In this document: positions 8,037 through 13,002 of the stretch, one piece after another | Position numbering within the stretch: the first letter of the stretch is position 1 | How the letters are laid out: the number at the start of each line of letters is the position of its first letter | Assembly (NCBI GenBank): GCA_947627075.1 | Contig: CANQUR010000031.1 | Span: 1-13,002 of the forward strand | Direction of reading: 5' to 3' | From: an uncultured Clostridia bacterium | Lineage (GTDB): Bacteria > Bacillota > Clostridia > Christensenellales > Pumilibacteraceae | DNA length: 13,002 bases | Position numbers and translations under genes: made by a program | The notes under the pieces: generated by a model | What the model was told of the DNA's origin: nothing | The model's database searches: none | What the model saw: the letters and a program-made list of their open reading frames with translations, nothing else

Positions 8037-9743
8037 TCAAATATTACCTATTACCACTCTGTCATTTCCATCCAGATCCGCAACTACTCGCACATCCTTA
8101 TAACCGAACATATACATGAGCTGCTTTACATTCTCCGCTTGATCATATCCTATTTCCAAGAAAAGCCTTCCGCCTACTCGCAAATAGTCGGAAGCAGACG
8201 CTATGATCTTTTTATAGAAAGACAATCCGTCATGTCCTCCGTCCAATGCAAGCCTCGGTTCGTTTCGAACTTCCGCCGACAGAGTAGATATCTTGCCCGT
8301 CGGTATATCAAAGGAATTGTATTCGAATGCGCCGAATAGATCGCTCTTTACAAGCCTTACATTTGTGCCTTCAAGATTGCGAGCCGCTACGGAAAGCGCC
8401 CTTTCGGATATGTCACTCGCCGTTATATGCGCATCGGTCCTGCCTGCAAGCGCAAGGGCGATACACCCCGAGCCGGTGCAAAGATCCAATACTTCGGGAG
8501 TCTTTTTGCCAATAGCCCTTATAGCTTCGGACACCAAGATCTCGGTCTCCATTCGCGGTATAAGCACATTATTATCAACATAAAGCTCATATCCGTAAAA
8601 ATAGGATTTATTGGTAATATAATCGAGAGGTTCTCCGTTCTTTCGTCTTATGACGATCTCCTTGAATCGCTTAAAATCAAAAACGCTTATGCTTCCGATA
8701 AGGGCTATTTGTCCTCTTCCGACTTTGAGCACTTCACACAAGATCCAATCTGCCTCTACCGGCTCAGCATTGGGAAGCTCGCGTCTGAAATATTCTCTTA
8801 CATCTGTTATTTCCATATTGCCGAATTTGGTTATCGGACGAGACGGATCTTCTTCCATTTTCATAACGGTTTTGAAGCTTCGAATAGCCACTTCCGCCAT
8901 GTCGTCGGTCGGGATCGCAGTCGTGAGCGCTTGTAAAGCAAGCCCCGGAGCTCGCAACGCTTTTGAAAACCAATTATCGGGGAGTTTAGCAATACCCTTG
9001 AGTATCTCATAGCTGACGCCGGCTACTAACGGCAAAATTATAAGCTTAACCGCTATGTACACCAAATGCTTAACTATTCCATCGAGCGAATTGCCCATGA
9101 TGAGATCCAAGATCCAATTCACCAAAGCAAACAACAATATAGATACGACCATTACGATAAACAAGAATGTTGTGCCGCATCGACTATGACGAGTACTGCA
9201 TTTTTGAACATTTTCGACGGTAAGTTCCATTCCGCTTTCGTAGCAATTTATCGTCCTATGCTCCGCCCCATGATACATAAAGGTACGTTTGATATCTTTT
9301 ATCTTTGACATCAAAAGCAAATATCCGATAAAAAGCAATATTCTGATCACGCCGGCGACGAGACTTTTTATAAGGACGCTGTTTGTAACGTTATCAAACA
9401 GGCTGGCAATGATTTCCGGTAATACCATGAACAATAATACGGCAATGAATACTCCCAATATAACTGCGAATGTCATGGCGCCTTTGCCAAGTTCTTCTTC
9501 GTCTCCGAGCGCCTTTGCGGACCGCGTTATCGAAGAAATACCTATAACAAGCGACGATATAAACGAAACTATTCCGCGGATTATCGGCGCCCTATTGTAC
9601 CACTTTTGCGGCTTTAATCTGTCGGATTCGGTTTGAATGATCCCATCGGCATCGCGAACCGACATAGCCATAGACGACGGGCCGCGCATCATGACGCCTT
9701 CCATAAGCGCTTGACCGCCTATCGTAGAAATTTTTTCGGGCAT
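8037..9743 (-). CDS. Fusion: DUF1385 membrane domain + PrmC-like release factor methyltransferase lacking the NPPY motif
   Basis: This 568-aa protein joins two usually separate genes. Residues 1 to about 290 form a DUF1385 (YqhQ-like) domain: GGQALMEGVMMRGP at 9-22, hydrophobic segments near 53-72, 90-115, 124-147, 191-217 and 227-247, and YHGAEHRTINCYE (157-169). Its function is unknown. Residues from about 310 to the end are PrmC/HemK: N-terminal helical part, GEPLDYI (370-376), IPRMETE (395-401), SAM-binding LDLCTGSGCIALALA (419-433), SDIS (443-446) and NEPRLALDGGHDGLSFY (494-510). PrmC methylates the GGQ glutamine of release factors, using an NPPY motif to bind that glutamine. Here the sequence goes from FDI (478-480) straight to PTGKIS, where relatives read FDIIVSNPPYIPT, so about eight residues including all of NPPY are absent, in frame. 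The half may be inactive or changed. ATG 9743 has AAGGAGG 7 nt upstream. prfA follows 2 nt later. Confidence 0.9.
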   Translation of the reverse strand: MPEKISTIGGQALMEGVMMRGPSSMAMSVRDADGIIQTESDRLKPQKWYNRAPIIRGIVSFISSLVIGISSITRSAKALGDEEELGKGAMTFAVILGVFIAVLLFMVLPEIIASLFDNVTNSVLIKSLVAGVIRILLFIGYLLLMSKIKDIKRTFMYHGAEHRTINCYESGMELTVENVQKCSTRHSRCGTTFLFIVMVVSILLFALVNWILDLIMGNSLDGIVKHLVYIAVKLIILPLVAGVSYEILKGIAKLPDNWFSKALRAPGLALQALTTAIPTDDMAEVAIRSFKTVMKMEEDPSRPITKFGNMEITDVREYFRRELPNAEPVEADWILCEVLKVGRGQIALIGSISVFDFKRFKEIVIRRKNGEPLDYITNKSYFYGYELYVDNNVLIPRMETEILVSEAIRAIGKKTPEVLDLCTGSGCIALALAGRTDAHITASDISERALSVAARNLEGTNVRLVKSDLFGAFEYNSFDIPTGKISTLSAEVRNEPRLALDGGHDGLSFYKKIIASASDYLRVGGRLFLEIGYDQAENVKQLMYMFGYKDVRVVADLDGNDRVVIGNI

Positions 9744-9760
9744 TATCCAACCTCCTTGTT

Positions 9761-9802
9761 AAAAAGAAAAACCATACCAAAATACAGAAGAAACGGTATG
9801 GT
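9761..9802 (-). terminator. Hairpin with flanking T-tracts between rpmE and the DUF1385-PrmC gene
   Basis: ACCATACC and GGTATGGT (9771-9778 and 9795-9802) form an 8-bp perfect stem with a 16-nt loop. On the minus strand it is followed by TTTTCTTTTT (9770-9761), as expected after rpmE. On the plus strand it is followed by a run of seven T (9805-9811), so it may act in both directions. The next gene's ribosome binding site begins only about 3 nt past the T-tract, leaving no room for a promoter. The fusion gene and prfA would then depend on read-through, making this a partial terminator or attenuator. The large loop lowers confidence. Confidence 0.6.
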
Positions 9803-9825
9803 CGTTTTTTTGCAATTAAAAATCA

Positions 9826-10035
9826 CTAATTTTTCTTTGCGCGTTTTTGATTGAATTTGTCGATCCTTCCGCCGGTCTCAGCGTGCTTCTGTTTGCCGGT
9901 ATAAAAAGGATGACATTCGCTGCAAATATCTACCTTTACAACGTCACCTTTTTTTGTGGAGCCGGAGACAAATTTCGCGCCACACGCACATTCATAGACC
10001 ACTTCGTGGTAATCCGGATGTATATTCTTTTTCAT
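9826..10035 (-). CDS. rpmE: 50S ribosomal protein L31, zinc-binding (C+) type
   Basis: This 69-aa protein of the large ribosomal subunit begins MKKNIHPDYHEV and carries the conserved CHPFYTGKQ stretch and the basic tail of L31. Cysteines at 16, 18, 38 and 41 match the zinc-binding form, as opposed to the cysteine-free paralogue that Zur-regulated genomes use when zinc is scarce. A GAGGAG ribosome binding site lies 8 nt before the ATG, and a consensus promoter lies just upstream, so the gene is transcribed independently of dnaA with a leader of roughly 25 nt. A hairpin with a T-tract follows. The order rpmE, DUF1385, prmC, prfA is common in Clostridia. Confidence 0.97.
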   Translation of the reverse strand: MKKNIHPDYHEVVYECACGAKFVSGSTKKGDVVKVDICSECHPFYTGKQKHAETGGRIDKFNQKRAKKN

Positions 10036-10066
10036 AATTATTTCTCCTCAATTTGATATCCAATCT

Positions 10067-10095
10067 ATTATAGTATTTCAGTCCTACTTTGTCAA
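10067..10095 (-). promoter_or_regulatory. Consensus sigma-A promoter for rpmE
   Basis: On the minus strand TTGACA (10095-10090) is separated by exactly 17 nt from TATAAT (10072-10067), a perfect match to the housekeeping consensus at both hexamers. Transcription should start near 10060, about 25 nt before the rpmE ATG. The promoter lies between the dnaA stop and rpmE, so rpmE and perhaps the genes after it form a separate transcription unit. Confidence 0.88.
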
Positions 10096-10133
10096 GCAAA
10101 AGCTGCCTAAAAAACAAGATTTTTAGCGATTAT

Positions 10134-11474
10134 CTATTTTTTATATACCATATTTTTTACATTATTGACATCGTCTGCGGTCTTTTGTTGCGTTATCGAC
10201 TGCGCTACTTTATCGCGCGCATACATTATTGTCGTGTGATCCCTACCCCCGAATATGTTACCGATGGTCGCAAGCGGAAGGTCGAGCATCTCGGTCATGA
10301 CATAAATACAAATTTGTCTCGGCTCTACGATGTCGCGCGTTTTGCGTTTGCCGAGAAGATCTTCCCTCTTTACGTTAAAGCATTTGCAAGTCGCGTCTAT
10401 TATGTCATCCGGCGTGATCTCACCCTCTTCCTTTTCGGAATAATCATTGAGAGCCTCTTTTACAAGTTCCACCGAGGGCTTTGTTTCGTTGAGCTGCGAC
10501 AAAAGTATCACCTTGTTTAGCAGTCCTTCCATTTCGCGGACGTTGCTCGATATACATTCCGCCATATAAGAAAGCACATCCATACCTATATTGTATTTTT
10601 GGATCTGCGCTTTCTTACGTAAGATAGCTATCCTCGTCTCGAGATCGGGAGGTTGAACGTCCGCCGTAAATCCCCATTCGAAGCGCGAACGAAGTCTGTC
10701 GTCTATATCCGGGATGTCTTTAGGATGCCGATCGGAAGTAAACACCAATTGCTTGCTGTTGTTATACAGCTCGTTGAAAGTGTGAAAGATCTCCTCCATT
10801 GTGCCCGGCTTTCCCGATATAAATTGTATGTCGTCCACCATGAGGACATCTACGGAGCGATATTTATCCCTGAACTTTTGACCGTCCTTTTCCATTCCTA
10901 TGTATTTGACAAGCTCATTAACAAACTTTTCGCTGCTGACAAGCATGACTTTAAGACGTGGCTGCGACGCCTTGAGCGAGTTGCCTATAGCGTGCATAAG
11001 GTGTGTTTTGCCAAGTCCGGCGCCCCCGTAAATAAATAGCGGATTGTATCTGGTCCCCGGTTCTTCCGCCACTGCCTTTGCGGCAGCTACCGCAAGCTGA
11101 TTGCATTTGCCCACCACAAAATTCTCGAAATTATATTTCAAGCTTATGCTAAGCGGCTCGGAGACTATGATAGGCTCCTCTTTTATCTCGTATGTTTCGG
11201 CTTGTCCGACGTATTTTTCCTTTTGATTGGCGCTTATGATCTCAACATCCGTCAAAAGCGAACTCACCGAATTCATAGCTCCCTTGATAAGAGGAAGATA
11301 ACGCATATTGACCTCGTTTTTTCCCCACTCACTTGCCACCATAAGCACAAGTTTTCCGTCGCGAATATCAAGCGGCTCGATGGGCTTGATCCAAACATCA
11401 TAGCTCAAAATCGTCATGGAGGTCTCGAGCAACGGCAACATTTGCTCCCAGATCCTTTTTGCTTCAATAGGCAT
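10134..11474 (-). CDS. dnaA: Chromosomal replication initiator protein DnaA
   Basis: DnaA binds DnaA boxes at oriC, oligomerises in the ATP form, melts the origin and loads the helicase. At 446 aa it is full length. Domain I is about residues 1-85, followed by a short linker, then the AAA+ core with Walker A GGAGLGKT (150-157), Walker B MVDDIQF (212-218), sensor FTSDR (245-249) and arginine-finger region DRLRSRF (259-265). Domain IV ends with the DNA-binding signature GGRDHTTIMYARDKV (409-423). All catalytic and DNA-binding motifs are present. ATG 11474 has AGGAGG 7 nt upstream, and this site overlaps the stop codon of the tetR gene, so the two are probably co-transcribed and translationally coupled. 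dnaN does not follow, as it does in most bacteria; rpmE does, under its own promoter. No cluster of DnaA boxes was seen here by eye. Confidence 0.97.
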   Translation of the reverse strand: MPIEAKRIWEQMLPLLETSMTILSYDVWIKPIEPLDIRDGKLVLMVASEWGKNEVNMRYLPLIKGAMNSVSSLLTDVEIISANQKEKYVGQAETYEIKEEPIIVSEPLSISLKYNFENFVVGKCNQLAVAAAKAVAEEPGTRYNPLFIYGGAGLGKTHLMHAIGNSLKASQPRLKVMLVSSEKFVNELVKYIGMEKDGQKFRDKYRSVDVLMVDDIQFISGKPGTMEEIFHTFNELYNNSKQLVFTSDRHPKDIPDIDDRLRSRFEWGFTADVQPPDLETRIAILRKKAQIQKYNIGMDVLSYMAECISSNVREMEGLLNKVILLSQLNETKPSVELVKEALNDYSEKEEGEITPDDIIDATCKCFNVKREDLLGKRKTRDIVEPRQICIYVMTEMLDLPLATIGNIFGGRDHTTIMYARDKVAQSITQQKTADDVNNVKNMVYKK

Positions 11475-11481
11475 ATTTTTT

Positions 11482-11487
11482 CCTCCT
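11482..11487 (-). promoter_or_regulatory. dnaA ribosome binding site overlapping the tetR stop
   Basis: A full AGGAGG (11487-11482) lies 7 nt before the dnaA ATG. Its first two bases are the last two of the tetR stop codon TAG (11488-11486). Ribosomes ending on tetR would sit over this site, which suggests translational coupling. It also firmly fixes the dnaA start. Confidence 0.85.
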
Positions 11488-12067
11488 ATATCCTGTCGTT
11501 TATATTATCGAATGTAAATTCCATAAGCTTATTGATGAGTTGCCCGAGTTTATTTCGGTCATAATCCTCTCGGAACAATTCGAAAAGCGTCGTAACAAAA
11601 CTTCTGCTTATGATTGAAATAAATTCCTTTTGATCTTCGTCCGGATCGCTGCGAACATAGCCTACTATAAGATTGCTACATATCGACACTATTTTGTCTA
11701 TAAAATCCTCATATTGCGTCTTTTCACATCTGTATGCCAAAATCAAAAGCTCCGCCTTGTGATTATCGAAAAGTTTCAATACATTTTCGGTCAATATCGG
11801 CATTATGTCATGAAAGCTCATATACTTTTGCGATATGAATAGGTTCGCCAATTTATTGATTATCTCTGGAATCTCATTATACACCGGCGCGACAATTGCG
11901 TCAAGCAATCCACTTTTACCATCGAAATATCTGTACAAATTACCCACGGGGACTCCCGCCTTATCGGCAATTGTTTTTATATTTCCGCCTCGAAAACCGT
12001 TTTCCAAATATTCCGCTTTGCCAACGTCCAAAATCCTTTGTCTGATGTCCGCTTTTTTGTATTGCAT
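11486..12067 (-). CDS. TetR/AcrR-family transcriptional regulator
   Basis: This 193-aa protein has an N-terminal TetR-type DNA-binding domain: helix one near RQRILDVGKAEYLENGF (9-25), then the helix-turn-helix IKTIADKAGVPVGNLYRYF (30-48). The helical C-terminal part (about 60-193) is the usual ligand and dimer domain, too variable to predict the ligand. Such proteins are normally dimeric repressors released by a small molecule. ATG 12067 has AAAGGAG 8 nt upstream and lies 3 nt after the rsmI stop; the gene runs into dnaA through a shared stop and ribosome binding site. No transporter or enzyme gene, the usual neighbour of a TetR repressor, is adjacent. Its targets are unknown; its own operon, including dnaA, is one possibility. 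Family assignment is firm, function is not. Confidence 0.9.
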   Translation of the reverse strand: MQYKKADIRQRILDVGKAEYLENGFRGGNIKTIADKAGVPVGNLYRYFDGKSGLLDAIVAPVYNEIPEIINKLANLFISQKYMSFHDIMPILTENVLKLFDNHKAELLILAYRCEKTQYEDFIDKIVSICSNLIVGYVRSDPDEDQKEFISIISRSFVTTLFELFREDYDRNKLGQLINKLMEFTFDNINDRI

Positions 12068-12070
12068 ATT

Positions 12071-12871
12071 CTATTCTCCTTTCACCACTACGGAGTAAAT
12101 ATCCGATTTTTTTACTCCCCTGTCAAGCGCTACTTGTTTTATTGCGTCCTTTTTGTTTAATCCCTTACGAACATACATTTCGAAATGCTCCGTAATGCTT
12201 ATGTCCGAAAAGTCGCTTTTGGTTGCGCCTTCTACCGCTATCACTATTTCCCCCTTATGCACAAAATCGGGCATAGCGCCCAAAGTTCCTCGAACAACTT
12301 CCTCATATATCTTGCTTATCTCTCTGACGACAGCGGCTTTTCTACCGCCGAATGCCTCGTAAAGATCCTCGAGATCTTTGTCAACATCATGCACCGAGCT
12401 GTAAAACAACAATGTACATTTGACCGTCGAATAATCATTTAACAATTTTTCCCGTTCTGTTTTCTTTTCGGGCAAAAATCCGAGCATACAAAATTTTGCG
12501 GTCTCAAGCCCCGAAAGTATGAGCGCGTCGACAAATGCGCTCGGCCCACCGACGACAGTATATTCCATTCCGCTTTCGATAAGCTCGCTTATAAGCACAT
12601 GCCCCGGATCCGAAATAAGCGGCATACCGGCATCCGAAACGAGCGCGATATTTTTACCGTCTTTCAAAAGTTCAATGAGTTTGACCGAGGACGCGCGCTC
12701 ATTAAACTTTTGATAGCATATCATAGGCTTCTTGATGTTGTACTCATTGAGCAAAATAGCCGTTCGCCTCGTATCCTCGGCGGCTATGTAATCGACCGAC
12801 TCGAGAACCTCTATCGCCCTGTAGGTGATCTCTTTTATATTTCCTATTGGCGTCCCAACCACATACAGCAT
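12071..12871 (-). CDS. rsmI: 16S rRNA (cytidine(1402)-2'-O)-methyltransferase RsmI
   Basis: RsmI uses S-adenosylmethionine to methylate the ribose 2'-OH of C1402 in the 16S rRNA decoding centre. The 266-aa product has the tetrapyrrole-methylase fold signatures: LYVVGTPIGNIKEIT near the start, AEDTRRT (31-37), VSDAGMPLISDPG (78-90), GFLPEKKTER (131-140) and REISKIYEEVVRGTL (183-197), with the family's small C-terminal domain (about 225-266). Some positions differ from the usual sequence: VVGGPSA for the common PLPGPSA, and LFYSSVHD (155-162) where most relatives read FYESPHR. The ATG at 12871 has GGAGG 7 nt upstream; an in-frame TTG just before it is less likely. Its ATG overlaps the upstream stop as TGATG, and tetR follows after 3 nt. 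Genes for YabB-like methyltransferases and RsmI are neighbours in many Firmicutes. Confidence 0.95.
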   Translation of the reverse strand: MLYVVGTPIGNIKEITYRAIEVLESVDYIAAEDTRRTAILLNEYNIKKPMICYQKFNERASSVKLIELLKDGKNIALVSDAGMPLISDPGHVLISELIESGMEYTVVGGPSAFVDALILSGLETAKFCMLGFLPEKKTEREKLLNDYSTVKCTLLFYSSVHDVDKDLEDLYEAFGGRKAAVVREISKIYEEVVRGTLGAMPDFVHKGEIVIAVEGATKSDFSDISITEHFEMYVRKGLNKKDAIKQVALDRGVKKSDIYSVVVKGE

Positions 12872-13002
12872 CAATTCACCTCCACTCTTACCGCGCGTTC
12901 ACGCTCTACCATAAGTCCCGTCGCACCGTCCTTGACGCATTTGAGCAAAAATAAATGCGGTTTTTTGGTTTCGTTGGGCGTCAAGATCTGTAATCTTTTG
13001 GG
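12871..13002 (-). CDS. C-terminal end of a probable tRNA1(Val) (adenine-N6)-methyltransferase (YabB/TrmN6-like), truncated by window edge
   Basis: The last 43 codons and a TGA stop are visible, starting PKRLQILTPNETKKPHLFLL. A PKR(L/I)-x-hydrophobic-x-x-P block followed by a hydrophobic strand and a K-x-G-x-x-G-L segment resembles the C-terminus of YabB-type methyltransferases, which modify adenosine 37 of tRNA1(Val). The catalytic domain, including the NPPY-type motif, lies outside the window. Location directly before rsmI supports the call. The stop overlaps the rsmI start by one base (TGATG), implying coupling. Confidence 0.6.
   Translation of the reverse strand, partial: PKRLQILTPNETKKPHLFLLKCVKDGATGLMVERERAVRVEVN

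Noticed and set aside
8764..8973. 69-codon minus-strand frame inside the DUF1385-PrmC gene
   Set aside because: It is an alternative frame within a real gene at the domain junction, with no recognisable motif. It does not indicate a frameshift, because the main frame stays open through the region.
9742..9750. TTATCCAAC near the fusion start as a DnaA box
   Set aside because: It has two mismatches from TTATCCACA, stands alone, and overlaps a start codon; no cluster suggests an origin here.
9592..9780. 62-codon minus-strand frame starting upstream of the fusion gene
   Set aside because: It starts inside the rpmE-downstream hairpin and overlaps the fusion gene out of frame; the fusion start has the proper ribosome binding site.
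10107..10126. Inverted repeat CTAAAAA / TTTTTAG just after dnaA as a terminator
   Set aside because: The stem is almost entirely A-T and is not followed by a T-tract on the minus strand, so it is too weak to call.
6991..12713. Plus-strand frames opposite prfA, the fusion gene, dnaA, tetR and rsmI
   Set aside because: All are shadows of well-identified minus-strand genes; none shows a family motif.

Overview
The window reads as a chromosomal segment of a Gram-positive, low- to mid-GC bacterium of the Firmicutes/Clostridia type. The signs are strong AGGAGG-type ribosome binding sites, a textbook sigma-A promoter, a zinc-ribbon L31 protein, the order rpmE - DUF1385 - prmC - prfA that is familiar in Clostridia, and a Bacillus-length (446 aa) DnaA. 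The genus cannot be named from this sequence. All real genes lie on the minus strand; every plus-strand open frame appears to be a shadow.

Layout in transcription order (high to low coordinates). (1) 13002-12871: last 43 codons of a gene resembling the C-terminus of a YabB/TrmN6-type tRNA methyltransferase. (2) 12871-12071: rsmI, 16S rRNA 2'-O-methyltransferase, overlapping the previous gene by 1 nt. (3) 12067-11486: TetR-family regulator, 3 nt after rsmI. (4) 11474-10134: dnaA, whose ribosome binding site overlaps the tetR stop codon. (5) A consensus promoter, then rpmE (L31, 10035-9826). (6) A hairpin with T-tracts on both sides, then a fused DUF1385-PrmC gene (9743-8037). (7) prfA (release factor 1, 8034-6964), then a strong terminator. 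(8) cgs, a giant membrane protein of the cyclic beta-1,2-glucan synthase type, from 6830 to beyond the left edge (2276 codons visible).

Functionally, most of the window is translation and replication housekeeping: tRNA and rRNA modification, the replication initiator, a ribosomal protein, and the RF1/RF1-methyltransferase pair. The last gene would make, cyclise and trim beta-1,2-glucan. There are three main oddities. The PrmC half of the fusion has lost exactly the stretch that should carry the catalytic NPPY motif, while the rest of the domain is well preserved. dnaA is not beside dnaN but is coupled behind a TetR regulator. A complete-looking GT84/glucoamylase-like/GH94 polyprotein lies directly downstream of prfA. 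No mobile element, CRISPR array, tRNA or rRNA gene was seen, and there is no gene-free stretch over 300 bases.
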